Part shown: piece after piece, positions 23,037 through 32,150 of the stretch | Layout of the letters: every line of letters begins with the position of its first letter | Position numbering within the stretch: the stretch's first letter is position 1 | Assembly: GCF_027620315.1 (NCBI RefSeq) | Contig: NZ_JAPNNL010000071.1 | Span: 1 to 32,879, forward strand | From: Nonomuraea corallina | GTDB lineage: Bacteria > Actinomycetota > Actinomycetes > Streptosporangiales > Streptosporangiaceae | DNA length: 32,879 nt | Direction: 5' to 3' | The notes under the pieces: generated by a model | Seen by the model: only the letters and a program-made list of their open reading frames with translations | Told to the model about the DNA's origin: nothing | The model's database searches: none | Position numbers and translations under genes: made by a program

Positions 23037-24548
23037 TCACGCCGGGCGCAGCACCCGGGCCGCGCCCGTGATCAGCGCCGTGGCCAGGATCCACCCCGAC
23101 ACGACCAGCCCGTACGCGAGGACCTGCGTCCATCCGGCCGGGTCGAACATGTCCCGCTGGCCGAACGTCGACCAGGGCAGCAGCAGGTCGAAGGTGTAGG
23201 CGAACGGCTCGAAGCCCGGCGCCTCGTCCGGTTTGAGCGGTCGGGGCGGGTTCAGCCCGAACGCCACCGTGCCGATCAGCAGCAGGACCCCGAACCACAC
23301 CGCGGCCAGCCAGGGCCGATAGCCGTACCCGACCGTGACGTCCAGCAGCCGCCCCCACAGCCGCCCTCCCAGCCCCTCGGTCCTGCGCCGGTTGCGCAGC
23401 TTGGCGAGCTGGGCGCGGCGGGCCAGCGCCTCGTTGCCGTCACGGCGGTACCACGCCACGAGCTGCTCGTACGGCTGCGGCCGGAACCCCTCCGGGTCGC
23501 GGCCCACCCAGTCGATCCGCCGGGCGACGCCGCTGCCGCGCAGCCGCTCGTACGTCAGGCCGTTCAGGCGCAGCCTCTCCGGCCAGGTGTCCGGGGAGTC
23601 CTGCAAGGTGCCGACCGTCGAGTGGGCGAGCGTCACCACGCCGTCGATCGGCTCGTCCGGTTTGAGGTAGAGCTCGCGAACCTCCATGTGGCTGGCGTGC
23701 AGCGCGTACGGGGTGTCGGGGCTGCGGATGACGCCCCTGATCGCGAGCAGGCCGTTCACCCGGGCCCCGCGCATGCGCACACAGCCCAGCGCCAGGAAGT
23801 CGCCGGTGCAGCGCATCGTGTCCTCCACGACCATGCCGTCGGCGTCGAGCGCGATCCTGCCCGGGTTGCGGATCTTCGTGCCGATCAGGGAGACGCCGCC
23901 GTTGAGCCGGGCCCCGGCCAGCCGCACCATCCCGGTGATGTCGGCGTTGCCGAGGAAGGTCACCGAGTCGACCACCACGGCGTCGCACCGCACCGCCGGC
24001 TCCTCGTCGTGCGCGTGCTCCACCTTGGTGCCGCCGAGCCACAGCCCGCTGCCGAACTGGGCGCGCATCACCCACACCGGCCCCGTGACGTGCGAGCCGG
24101 ACAGGCTCAGCTGCCCCTCCACCCGCATGCCCACCCCGCCGAACGAGGGCAGCCTGCAGTTGGTCAGCCGTACGGTCCGCGTCCGCGAGTCGGTGAACCG
24201 GACCGGGCCCTCCAGATGGCAGCCGGTGAGCACCAGCTCGTGCTCGACCGTACCGCCGAAGATCTGCAGCGAGCCGGTGATCCGCGCGCCGCGGACCCGC
24301 ACCGCGGGGACCGCGCCGGCGCCCGCCTGACGGGCGCCGAGCAACAGCTTCGTGATCACCTCGGCCCGCACGGTGCGCTCGGGACCCCAGGTGTGACCGT
24401 CCTGCGGCGCGTTGACCCCGGCCGTGCGGGTGGCCTGCGGTTCGGTGTCGGCGAACGACACCATCTCCCCGGTCGGGAAGGCGTTCCACACCTTTCGCTC
24501 GGCCTCGGTCAAGCGTAAGGATCGCGCCATGGGCCGATTGTCGCGCAT
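23037..24548 (-). CDS. Membrane-anchored protein with pentapeptide/beta-helix-like repeats
   Basis: A 503-residue protein. Residues about 75-330 are a run of short strand repeats (VRGARITGSLQIFGG, LVLTGCHLEGPVRF, VRLAGARLNGGVSLIG). These are typical of a right-handed beta-helix or pentapeptide-like fold. A basic linker follows (RRAQLAKLRNRRR), then two C-terminal membrane helices (WLAAVWFGVLLLIGTVAFGL and AYGLVVSGWILATALITGA). Similar actinobacterial proteins carry the vague label 'membrane-associated oxidoreductase', but no redox motif is seen, so I do not adopt it. GGGCGGGG before ATG 24548 supports this start; ATG 24530 (MARSLRL) is the alternative. Confidence 0.75.
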   Translation of the reverse strand: MRDNRPMARSLRLTEAERKVWNAFPTGEMVSFADTEPQATRTAGVNAPQDGHTWGPERTVRAEVITKLLLGARQAGAGAVPAVRVRGARITGSLQIFGGTVEHELVLTGCHLEGPVRFTDSRTRTVRLTNCRLPSFGGVGMRVEGQLSLSGSHVTGPVWVMRAQFGSGLWLGGTKVEHAHDEEPAVRCDAVVVDSVTFLGNADITGMVRLAGARLNGGVSLIGTKIRNPGRIALDADGMVVEDTMRCTGDFLALGCVRMRGARVNGLLAIRGVIRSPDTPYALHASHMEVRELYLKPDEPIDGVVTLAHSTVGTLQDSPDTWPERLRLNGLTYERLRGSGVARRIDWVGRDPEGFRPQPYEQLVAWYRRDGNEALARRAQLAKLRNRRRTEGLGGRLWGRLLDVTVGYGYRPWLAAVWFGVLLLIGTVAFGLNPPRPLKPDEAPGFEPFAYTFDLLLPWSTFGQRDMFDPAGWTQVLAYGLVVSGWILATALITGAARVLRPA

Positions 24549-24559
24549 CCCCGCCCGGG

Positions 24560-25411
24560 TCAGCGCCGGTAACCGGCCATTCGCTCCAGTCTGGCCACGC
24601 GCTCCGAGGTGGGCGGGTGGGTGGAGAACAGCCGGCCCAGGCCCGCCCCGCTGAACGGATTGGCGATCATCATGTGGGAGGCGGAGGTCAGCCGGCTGTT
24701 CTCCGGGAGCGGCAGCCGCCGCGCCCCCATCTCGATCTTGCGGAGGGCGGAGGCGAGCGCCAGCGGATCACCCGTCAGCCTGGCCCCCGACTCGTCCGCC
24801 TGGTATTCGCGGGTACGGGAGATCGCCATCTGGACCATCCCGGCGGCCACCGGGCCGAGCAGCATCATGAGCAGCGCGCCCAGGAAGCCGGGGCCCTCGT
24901 CGTCGTCGGACCCGCCGAAGAACACCGCCACGTAACTGATCCAGGTGATCATCGTGGCGAGCGCTCCGGCCACCGAGGAGACGAGGATGTCGCGGTTGTA
25001 CACGTGGGACAACTCGTGACCGATGACGCCGCGCAGCTCACGCTCGTCGAGGAGCTGGGTCAGCCCGTAGGTGACGCACACCGCGGCCTGGCGAGGGCTG
25101 CGGCCGGTGGCGAACGCGTTCGGCTGGACCGTGGGCGAGACGTACAGGCGGGGCATCGGCTGGCGGGCCTCGGTGGAGAGCTCACGCACGATCCGGTAGA
25201 GCACGGGCTGCTCGACCTCGCTGACCGGCCGGGCCCGCATCGCCGACAGCGCGATGCGGTCAGAGAAGAAGTAGGCGAAGCCGTTCGTCGCGAGAGCCAG
25301 CACGAACGCGATCTGCAGACCGATGCCGCCACCCCACCACCAGCCCACGGCGATGATCGACGCGGACAATCCGCCGAGCAGGAGCGCGGTGCGCAGACCG
25401 TTGTGGTGCAA
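24560..25411 (-). CDS. htpX: HtpX-like zinc metalloprotease (peptidase M48)
   Basis: A 283-residue membrane protease that degrades damaged membrane proteins. Two N-terminal helices (about 8-50) precede the catalytic part with HExxH at H132-E133-H136 (VIGHELSHVYNRD). A further hydrophobic pair lies at about 145-205, and the third-ligand helix is REYQADESGA. The C-terminal STHPPTSERVARLE is the family ending. The TTG start (25411) follows a GGGGGAA Shine-Dalgarno and gives the usual N-terminus (MHHNGLRTALL). Downstream it leaves 11 nt before the beta-helix protein gene, so the two are probably cotranscribed. The 180-bp gap to nuoN shows no feature. Confidence 0.93.
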   Translation of the reverse strand: MHHNGLRTALLLGGLSASIIAVGWWWGGGIGLQIAFVLALATNGFAYFFSDRIALSAMRARPVSEVEQPVLYRIVRELSTEARQPMPRLYVSPTVQPNAFATGRSPRQAAVCVTYGLTQLLDERELRGVIGHELSHVYNRDILVSSVAGALATMITWISYVAVFFGGSDDDEGPGFLGALLMMLLGPVAAGMVQMAISRTREYQADESGARLTGDPLALASALRKIEMGARRLPLPENSRLTSASHMMIANPFSGAGLGRLFSTHPPTSERVARLERMAGYRR

Positions 25412-25591
25412 GGTTCCCCCCTTCGTGTTCCCGGGTGCACCAGTACAACGACGATGACCTGCCTCAGCGTTCCCCGAGGTGCGCGCCCCTGGGACGGAGT
25501 GACGGCACGCGGACGGGCGGCGGCGCGACCGAAGCCACCAGCCCGCCACCTGCGGAACGACCGGCGTCCTTGCGTGCGTGGTCGGCCGGGG

Positions 25592-27151
25592 TCAGCCCGA
25601 CAGGAGCGTCATGTCGAGCACGAGCTGGGGCGCCAAGGAGAACAGCACCGCCGCCGCCACCGCCAGCCCTGTCGCCGCCCATGCCGCCGGATGCCGCCGC
25701 GACACGGCGGGTGCGGCGGGTGCGGCGCCCGGCTCGGGGGTGAAGAGCCGGGCCGTCCAGCCCACGTAGTAGCAGAGCCCGACCACCGTGTTGACCGCCA
25801 TGACCAGCGCCAGCCAGGCCGCCCCGCCCTCGACGATCTCGCGGAAGACCACCACCTTGGCGAACAGCCCCGCCAGCCCCGGCGGCAACCCGGCCAGGCA
25901 GATCAGGCAGAACGCCAGCGACAGCCCTGCCGCCGGCCGGCGGAGCGCCAGGCCCCGGTAGTCGTCGAGCACGTTGCGCGGGGCGACCCGGGAGACGAGC
26001 ATGACCACCGCGAACGCGCCCAGGTTCATCGCGGCGTAGATCACCAGGTAGGCCACGGACGCCCCGGCGGCGCCCGCCCCCGCCTCGCGGCCGGAAGTCT
26101 GGATGGCCACGACCAGCGGCGCCAGGATGTAACCCGACTGGGCCACCGACGACCAGGCCAGCAGGCGCACGGCGGAACGCTGCCGCAGCGCCAGCAGGTT
26201 GCCTGCCGTCATGGTGAGCGCCGCGACGACGGCCACGACCGGGGCCCACGTCGCCGACTGCCCGGGAAGGGCGACGACGAGGACGAGGATGAGCCCGGCG
26301 AACCCGGCCGCCTTGGAGATCACCGACAGCAGCGCCGCCACCGGGACGGGCGCGCCCTGGTAGACGTCCGCCGCCCAGGAGTGGAACGGCACCGCGGCGA
26401 TCTTGAAGGCGAAGCCGGCCAGGACGAGCACGATCCCGACCGTCACCACCCCCGGCAGCCCGTGCTCCGCCGCCACGAGCGACGACGAGCCCTCCGGCCA
26501 CCCGGGAGCCTGCGCCTCCCCGCCGAGCACCGCCGCGAGCCTCGACAGGAACACCGTGCCGCCGACCCCGTACAGCAGGGACACCCCGAACAGCATGACG
26601 GCCGTCGACACCACCGACACGAGGAAGAGCTTGACCGCGGCCTCCGAGGCGCGGCCGTCGTACCGCTTGAGCGCGGTGAGCGCGAACACCGGCAGCGAGA
26701 CCAGCTCCAGCGCCACCACGAGCATGATCAGGTCGCGGGCGGCGGGCAGGGTCACCGCGCCGACCAGCGTGCACAGCAGCAGGAAGTACCACTCCCCGAC
26801 CGGGATGCCGCCGCCGGCCAGCTCGGTCATCGACATCAGCACGATCACCACGGCCGCCAGCAGCACCAGCCCCGTGAGCACCAGCGTGAACCGGTCGACC
26901 ACGAACGAGCAGAGCCCCGGCTGAGCGCCGAGCCGCGCGGGCACGCAGAACGTCGACATGGTCCGGCCCGAGAAGGCCTGCGCGGTCACGAACGCCAGCG
27001 CCGCCAGAACTCCCGCCAGCGTGGCGACCCCCAGCCCGGCCGTGACCCTGGGCCCAGCGGGCAGGAAGGCGTCGAGCAGCAGCACCAGCCCGGCGACCAG
27101 GGCGAGCGTCAACGGCGCGGCGATGGCGAAATAGTCGATCTGCTGGATCAT
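25592..27151 (-). CDS. nuoN: NADH-quinone oxidoreductase subunit N (NuoN)
   Basis: A 519-residue antiporter-like subunit of complex I with about 14 membrane helices. The proton-channel motifs are MLVVALELVSLPVFAL (Glu in helix 5), FAFKIAAVPFHSWAADVYQG (Lys in helix 7) and SVISKAAGF (Lys in helix 8). The length is in the family's normal range apart from a slight Pro/Ala/Arg-rich loop (PGAAPAAPAVSRRH) before the last helix. The ATG overlaps the nuoM stop (ATGA). Last gene of the nuo operon here. Confidence 0.96.
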   Translation of the reverse strand: MIQQIDYFAIAAPLTLALVAGLVLLLDAFLPAGPRVTAGLGVATLAGVLAALAFVTAQAFSGRTMSTFCVPARLGAQPGLCSFVVDRFTLVLTGLVLLAAVVIVLMSMTELAGGGIPVGEWYFLLLCTLVGAVTLPAARDLIMLVVALELVSLPVFALTALKRYDGRASEAAVKLFLVSVVSTAVMLFGVSLLYGVGGTVFLSRLAAVLGGEAQAPGWPEGSSSLVAAEHGLPGVVTVGIVLVLAGFAFKIAAVPFHSWAADVYQGAPVPVAALLSVISKAAGFAGLILVLVVALPGQSATWAPVVAVVAALTMTAGNLLALRQRSAVRLLAWSSVAQSGYILAPLVVAIQTSGREAGAGAAGASVAYLVIYAAMNLGAFAVVMLVSRVAPRNVLDDYRGLALRRPAAGLSLAFCLICLAGLPPGLAGLFAKVVVFREIVEGGAAWLALVMAVNTVVGLCYYVGWTARLFTPEPGAAPAAPAVSRRHPAAWAATGLAVAAAVLFSLAPQLVLDMTLLSG

Positions 27152-28938
27152 GACAGGGCTCCCAGCAGGGTCTGCACAGCCGGCGTGGTGAGGGCGAGCA
27201 ACAGCTGCGGCCAGAGCCCGAACAGCAGGATCAGCACGATCAGCGGCACCCAGGCGACGAGCTCATGCCGCTGGACATCAGGCAGCTCCGCCCGGTGAGC
27301 CGCCCCAGCCCTCGGCGGCGTCTCGTACGGCGGCGTCTCGTGCGGTGAACGCTCGCCCGGGGGCGTTTCCGAGTTCGGGAGAGGATGAACCGGTTGCTCG
27401 TCCGGCGGTTCAGGAAGGGTGGCGCTCAACCGGCCGGTGACGCTCTCGCCCGCCGCGCGCGACGCCACCCCGGCGAGCACGTCCGGGCCACCGGCGGTGG
27501 AAGCCGTTCCGGCGGACGCGGCCGGACCTCCGGACGGCGCGCCCGGGGTAACGGCCGTGGGGCTGCCGTGGGTGACACGGGAGAGCATGACCAGGAAGTA
27601 CGCGGCCGTCAGCACCGCCCCCAGACCGCCGATGACCATGAACACCAGGAACAGCCCGCGCGGCAGCGCCGCCGCCGGCTCGAAGGCGCCGAACAGCGCC
27701 AGCATCTCCCCCCAGAACCCCGCCAGGCCGGGCAGCCCCAGCGAGGCGATGGCGGCGAACGTGAGGATCGCCCCCAGACGCGGGAGCCTGGCCATCAGGC
27801 CGCCGCCCAGCGAGGGGATGTCGGCCGTGTGGTAGCGGTCCTTGATCGCCCCGGCCAGGAAGAACAGCAGGCCGGTGATCAACCCGTGGGCGACGTTCGC
27901 GAACAGGGCGCCGTTGACGCCCGCCGTCGAGAGGGTGGCGAAGCCCAGCAGCACGAAGCCCATGTGACCGACCGACGAATAGGCGATCATCCGTTTCAGG
28001 TCGCGCTGCGCGAGGCACGCCAGAGCGCCGTAGACGATGCCGACCACGGCGAACGCCCCCAGCCACGGCGCGACGGCCGCCGCCCCCTCGGGCAGGATCG
28101 GGATCGCGATCCTGGCGAAGCCGTAGGTGCCCATCTTCAGCAGCACCCCGGCCAGCAGGACCGAGCCGACCGTGGGCGCCTGGGTGTGGGCGTCGGGCAG
28201 CCAGGTGTGCAGCGGCCACATCGGCGTCTTGACGGCCAGCCCGAGGCCCACCGCCACGAACGCCACCACCTGCACCGCCCTGCTCATGCCCGCGCCGTGG
28301 CTCCCGGCCAGCTCCACGATGTCGAGCGTGCCGGTCTGCGCCCAGATGAGCAGCAGACCGAGCAGCATCACCACCGACCCGAGCAGCGTGTAGAGGATGA
28401 ACTTGACCGCCGCCGCCCTGCGCCCCTCCCCTCCCCAGATGGCGATCAGGAAGTACATCGGTATGAGCACAATCTCGAAGAACACGAAGAACAGCAGCAG
28501 GTCGAGGGCGAGGAACGTGCCGATCATGCCCACTTCGAGCACGAGCAGCGTGAACACCAGCGCCCTCGGCCGCACCCCTCCCGGCCCGGGATGCAGCAGC
28601 TGCCCTGGCGCGGTCCCGCCGCCCCAGCCGAGGTACGCGAAGCAGAGGAACACCAGCAGGGCCGTCAGCGCGACCAGGGGCAGCGAGATCCCGTCCACGC
28701 CCAGCTGGAAACGGAGATCCAGCCCCGGGGTCCACGCCAGGTCCACGGTGAACTGCGGCCGGGCCGGCTGCCCGTGGTCGAACGACGCCACCATCACGGC
28801 GGCCAGGGCCAGCGTCACCCCGGACACCGCCATCCCGTACCCGCGCAGCACCGGACGCAGCGCGTCGTCCGCGACCAGGAGCGGCAGCGCCCCCAGCAGC
28901 GGCACCGCGACCATCGCGACGGTGAGCCAGCCGCTCAT
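27148..28938 (-). CDS. nuoM: NADH-quinone oxidoreductase subunit M (NuoM) with a long loop insertion
   Basis: A 596-residue antiporter-like subunit. Family motifs are clear: LLFFVFFEIVLIPMYFLI (helix-5 Glu), VKTPMWPLHTWLPDAHTQAP (helix-7 Lys) and VLLKMGTYG. Between the penultimate helix (AAYFLVMLSRVTHG) and the last one (ELVAWVPLIVLILLFGLWPQ) lies an insertion of about 97 residues (456-553). It is rich in Pro, Gly, Ala, Thr, Ser and Glu (SPHETPPYETPPR), where ordinary NuoM has 10-25 residues. It is very likely disordered and, by the positive-inside rule, cytoplasmic. The frame is intact and codon use is like the rest. Confidence 0.95.
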   Translation of the reverse strand: MSGWLTVAMVAVPLLGALPLLVADDALRPVLRGYGMAVSGVTLALAAVMVASFDHGQPARPQFTVDLAWTPGLDLRFQLGVDGISLPLVALTALLVFLCFAYLGWGGGTAPGQLLHPGPGGVRPRALVFTLLVLEVGMIGTFLALDLLLFFVFFEIVLIPMYFLIAIWGGEGRRAAAVKFILYTLLGSVVMLLGLLLIWAQTGTLDIVELAGSHGAGMSRAVQVVAFVAVGLGLAVKTPMWPLHTWLPDAHTQAPTVGSVLLAGVLLKMGTYGFARIAIPILPEGAAAVAPWLGAFAVVGIVYGALACLAQRDLKRMIAYSSVGHMGFVLLGFATLSTAGVNGALFANVAHGLITGLLFFLAGAIKDRYHTADIPSLGGGLMARLPRLGAILTFAAIASLGLPGLAGFWGEMLALFGAFEPAAALPRGLFLVFMVIGGLGAVLTAAYFLVMLSRVTHGSPTAVTPGAPSGGPAASAGTASTAGGPDVLAGVASRAAGESVTGRLSATLPEPPDEQPVHPLPNSETPPGERSPHETPPYETPPRAGAAHRAELPDVQRHELVAWVPLIVLILLFGLWPQLLLALTTPAVQTLLGALS

Positions 28939-28944
28939 GCCGGC

Positions 28945-29040
28945 GCCACCACCCTCGCCGTCGCGGAAAGACCGTGCGTCATGCGAACACCACCGCCCTC
29001 GCCGTCACGGGAAGACCGCGTCATGCGAACACCACCGCCC
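28945..29040. repeat. Direct repeat in the nuoL-nuoM spacer
   Basis: A unit of 42-44 bp occurs about 2.5 times: the end of nuoL (around 29018-29040), a full copy (28976-29017) and a degenerate copy (28945-28975) just before the nuoM start. Each copy includes CTCGCCGTC and most include GCGTCATGCGAACACCACCG. The unit carries the nuoL stop region, so it looks like a tandem duplication of the gene end. Confidence 0.75.
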
Positions 29041-30904
29041 CCAGCGCGATCAGAAGGACGCCGGCCAGCAGCCCGCTCACGTAGAGCTGGACGTTGCCGT
29101 TCTGGACGAGCCGCAACATCCCGGACAGCCCGCGCGCCGTGCGGCCGGAGCCGCGCACGGCGCCGTCGATCACCTCGTCGTCGGCCCGCGATACGCCCCC
29201 GGCCAGTGCCAGCACCGGCCGCACCACGACCGCGGCGTAGAGGCCGTCGACGTAGAACGCCCGCTCGCACGGCACGCGCAGCACCCCCAGGAGCCGGGCC
29301 GGGTCCGCCAGCGGGTCGGCCCGCCAGGCGACGTACACGACGGCGGCGCCGAGCAGTGCCAGTGCCACGCTGATGACCGCGATCGGGAGGTCGAGGTGCG
29401 GCTCGGCGGCGAACCCGAGCAGCAGGGCCGGGACCGCGAGCAGCACGACCGGCACCAGCATGGTGCGAGGGCCCTCGCGGACGTCGATGACGTGCGCGGT
29501 GCCGGGCTCCGGCTCGGGCAGCGCGACCGTACGCGCCCGGCCGAAGAAGGTACGCAGCCAGGCCCTGGTGGCGTACGCGCCGGTCACCGCGACGGTCGCG
29601 AGCGCGCACCCGTACAGGAGCAGGGCGGCGGCGTCCGTGAGACGGCCGGTCAGGGCGCCTTCCATGGCCGCGAGCAGCGCGTCCTTGCTGAAGAAGCCGC
29701 TGGCAGGAGGCAGACCCATCAGCGCGGCGAAGCCGACCGTGGTGGCCGCGAACGTCACGGGCAGCTCGCGCCGGAGCCCGCCCATCCGGCTCATCAGGTT
29801 GGAGCCGACGTGGTGGATCACCAGCCCGGCACAGAGGAACAGCAGCGCCTTGAACGCACCATGCGTGATCAGGTGGAAGATCGCGGCCGTGTCGGACCCG
29901 GCGGCGAGGCCGCCCGCCATGTAGGCGAGCTGGCTGATCGTGGAGTAGGCCAGGACGCGTTTCAGGTCGTCCTGGGCGAGCGCCGCCAGAGCCGCGCCGA
30001 GCATGCCGAGCGCGGCCATGACCGCGAGCACGTCCATCGTGGGTCCGGCGGCGGTGAAGACCGGGAACAGCCTGGCCACGAGGAAGATGCCGGCGGCGAC
30101 CATGGTCGCGGCGTGGATCAGGGCGCTGATCGGCGTCGGGCCCGCCATCGCGTCGGGCAGCCAGGTGTGCAGCGGCACCTGCGCGCTCTTGCCCGCGACG
30201 CCGGCGAGCAGCAGCAAGGTGGCGGTCACGAGCGTGCCCGAGGACATCTGCGGCACGGCGGCGAGCACATCGGCGATGCGGAAGCTCCCGGCCCCGACGC
30301 CCAGCACGAAGATCCCGAACAGGAAGCCGACGTCGCCCAGCCGGGTCACCAGGAACGCCTTGACGGCGGCGCGGGAGTTGCCCAGGTCCTCCCACCAGTG
30401 GCCGACGAGCAGGTAGGAGCAGAGACCCATGATCTCCCAGCCCACGTAGAGCACCAGGAGATCACCCGCGTAGACCACGAGCAGCATGGCCGCGGTGAAC
30501 AGGCTGACGAAGGCGCTGTAGGACGGGTAACGGGGGTCGTCCGCGAGATAGCCGATCGAGTAGACCTGGACGGCCAGCGCCACGAGCGTGACCAGCACGC
30601 CGAGCAGCGCGGAGAGGTCGTCGGCCTGCAGCGTGAGCGAGATCGGCACGCTGCCGGTGACGATGGCGCCGTACGTGGCGCCCACGGGCTCCGAGCGCGG
30701 CCCGCCTTCGAGGTAGGCGAAGCCCTGGCCCCACGCCAGCCAGACGGCGAACACGGCGGCGCCCGCCGTCGGGATCACCGCGATCCAGGCCGCCCGCCGG
30801 TTCGCGCCCGCCGACGGGCGCCCGTGCGGCCATCGCGACAGCAGCAGCCCCGCCGCGGCGGCGGCGAACGGCAGGAGCACGGCCGGCAACGGCACCATCG
30901 TCAC
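29021..30904 (-). CDS. nuoL: NADH-quinone oxidoreductase subunit L (NuoL)
   Basis: A 627-residue antiporter-like subunit, the distal proton channel of complex I. Motifs are VLYVGWEIMGLCSYLLVGHW (helix-5 Glu), GKSAQVPLHTWLPDAMAGPT (helix-7 Lys) and SALIHAATMVAAGIF. The C-terminal extension past helix 14 forms the lateral helix and last anchor (NVQLYVSGLLAGVLLIALGA), typical of NuoL. Unlike its neighbours it has no disordered insert. The GTG start overlaps the nuoK stop (GTGA); ATG 30898 is possible. Confidence 0.96.
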   Translation of the reverse strand: MTMVPLPAVLLPFAAAAAGLLLSRWPHGRPSAGANRRAAWIAVIPTAGAAVFAVWLAWGQGFAYLEGGPRSEPVGATYGAIVTGSVPISLTLQADDLSALLGVLVTLVALAVQVYSIGYLADDPRYPSYSAFVSLFTAAMLLVVYAGDLLVLYVGWEIMGLCSYLLVGHWWEDLGNSRAAVKAFLVTRLGDVGFLFGIFVLGVGAGSFRIADVLAAVPQMSSGTLVTATLLLLAGVAGKSAQVPLHTWLPDAMAGPTPISALIHAATMVAAGIFLVARLFPVFTAAGPTMDVLAVMAALGMLGAALAALAQDDLKRVLAYSTISQLAYMAGGLAAGSDTAAIFHLITHGAFKALLFLCAGLVIHHVGSNLMSRMGGLRRELPVTFAATTVGFAALMGLPPASGFFSKDALLAAMEGALTGRLTDAAALLLYGCALATVAVTGAYATRAWLRTFFGRARTVALPEPEPGTAHVIDVREGPRTMLVPVVLLAVPALLLGFAAEPHLDLPIAVISVALALLGAAVVYVAWRADPLADPARLLGVLRVPCERAFYVDGLYAAVVVRPVLALAGGVSRADDEVIDGAVRGSGRTARGLSGMLRLVQNGNVQLYVSGLLAGVLLIALGAVVFA

Positions 30905-31479
30905 GACGCGCCTCCTCGCCCCAGGTGACCGGGGTCCTCACCGGGCCGGCCTTCTTCCCCGCTCAGACCTTCAGCGGACGGTCCGTCCTCGACGGCCCGA
31001 CCCTCCTCACCACTCCGGCCGCCGCCCCCCGCCCCGCCGACTTCCTCAGACCGGCTGCGGGGTGGCGGGCCGCCGGTGGGCGCTCCGATCAGGGCCGGCA
31101 CCGCAGTGGCGGGCATGCGGGCTCCCGAAGCGGACCGCGCGCCCGGATCGTCCTCGGGCGAGGGATCGTCCGCGGGCTCCGCCAGGTCGCGCAGGTGGTC
31201 GATGTCGACCGTCTTGCGGTTGCGGTAGAGAGCCAGGATGATCGCCAGGCCGACTCCCACCTCGGCCGCGGCGATCACGATGACGAACAGGGTCAGCACC
31301 TGGCCGCTGTGGAGCCGGTCGCCCAGCCACACGTCGAAGGCGACGAGGTTGAGGTTGACGGCGTTGAGCATCAGCTCGACCGACATCAGCACGAGGATCG
31401 TGTTACGGCGGGCGAGCACACCGTAGACGCCGATGGAGAACAGGAGGGCGGCAACCAGCGCCGGGTAGACGATGTGCAC
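30901..31479 (-). CDS. nuoK: NADH-quinone oxidoreductase subunit K (NuoK) with a 90-residue C-terminal tail
   Basis: Residues 1-100 are a complete NuoK with three helices and the two essential membrane glutamates, E35 (MSVELMLNAVNL) and E73 (AAEVGVGLAI). Ordinary NuoK ends here (about 100 residues). This protein goes on to 192 with a tail rich in Gly, Glu, Pro, Ser and Arg (DDPSPEDDPGARS, with SGEEGR twice), predicted disordered. NuoK's C-terminus faces the cytoplasm in known structures. The frame is continuous and runs into nuoL with a 4-nt overlap, so the tail is translated unless the ribosome stops earlier. The GTG start overlaps the nuoJ stop (TAGTG). Confidence 0.95.
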   Translation of the reverse strand: MHIVYPALVAALLFSIGVYGVLARRNTILVLMSVELMLNAVNLNLVAFDVWLGDRLHSGQVLTLFVIVIAAAEVGVGLAIILALYRNRKTVDIDHLRDLAEPADDPSPEDDPGARSASGARMPATAVPALIGAPTGGPPPRSRSEEVGGAGGGGRSGEEGRAVEDGPSAEGLSGEEGRPGEDPGHLGRGGAS

Positions 31480-32150
31480 TAATGACCCCCGGTCTGATCG
31501 GTCGGCGACTCCTTGGACGCCCCCGTACGGGATGGGTCGGCATCGGGCCCGTCCGCAAGACCACCCGCACCCGGCTCCCCATCAGAACCGTCCGCGGGGT
31601 TCGCCGGGCTCGGGGGGCCGCCGCGGATGTCGGTGCGGGAGAGGACGATGGCGCCGATCAGGGCGGCCAGCAGCAGCACGGACAGCGCCTCGAACGGGAG
31701 CACCCACGTGCTGAAGATGCTCGCCCCCAGCTCGCGGGCGGCGCCGGCGCCCGGCGTCAGCGGCGCGTAGGCGGTGCGGAAGCCGTCGATCACCACCGTC
31801 ACCAGGACGCCCGCGGTCGCCACCGCCACCACGGCCGCCGCCACGCGGTTGCCGCTGTCGAGGTCGTCGGAGCGGCCGACCGGCGCCCGGGTCAGCATGA
31901 TCCCGAACAGCAGCAGGACGATCACGGCGCCCACGTAGATGAGCACCTGCACCCACGCCACGAACTCGGCCGTGAGCACCAGGTAGCAGCCCGCGAGCGC
32001 ACCGAACGCGACGACCAGCCACAGGGCCGCGTGGACGAGCTGTTTCGTGGTGACGACGAGCAGCGCCGAACCGATCGCCACCGCTCCCAGGAGCAAGAAG
32101 ACGATCTCTTGTCCGGTGGGTGACAAATAGGAGGGCACCGCCTCGGTCAC
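31479..32150 (-). CDS. nuoJ: NADH-quinone oxidoreductase subunit J (NuoJ) with a C-terminal tail
   Basis: A 223-residue subunit with five membrane helices. The family segment FVAWVQVLIYVGAVIVLLLF is at about 63-82, and the last helix is near 150-170 (FEALSVLLLAALIGAIVLSRT). Residues 173-223 are an acidic Gly/Pro/Ser/Asp-rich tail (GSDGEPGAGGLADGPDAD) not present in typical NuoJ. The GTG start shares one base with the stop of the upstream gene (TAGTG), so translation is coupled. Confidence 0.95.
   Translation of the reverse strand: MTEAVPSYLSPTGQEIVFLLLGAVAIGSALLVVTTKQLVHAALWLVVAFGALAGCYLVLTAEFVAWVQVLIYVGAVIVLLLFGIMLTRAPVGRSDDLDSGNRVAAAVVAVATAGVLVTVVIDGFRTAYAPLTPGAGAARELGASIFSTWVLPFEALSVLLLAALIGAIVLSRTDIRGGPPSPANPADGSDGEPGAGGLADGPDADPSRTGASKESPTDQTGGH

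Noticed and set aside
25412..25591. Gap between htpX and nuoN examined for a terminator or small gene
   Set aside because: No stable hairpin with a T tract and no coding-like frame was found.
24617..27298. 893-residue plus-strand frame opposite htpX and nuoN
   Set aside because: His/Arg/Gln/Gly-rich shadow of the nuo genes with no motif.
28397..30928. 843-residue plus-strand frame opposite nuoM and nuoL
   Set aside because: Shadow frame; the minus strand holds well-conserved complex I subunits.
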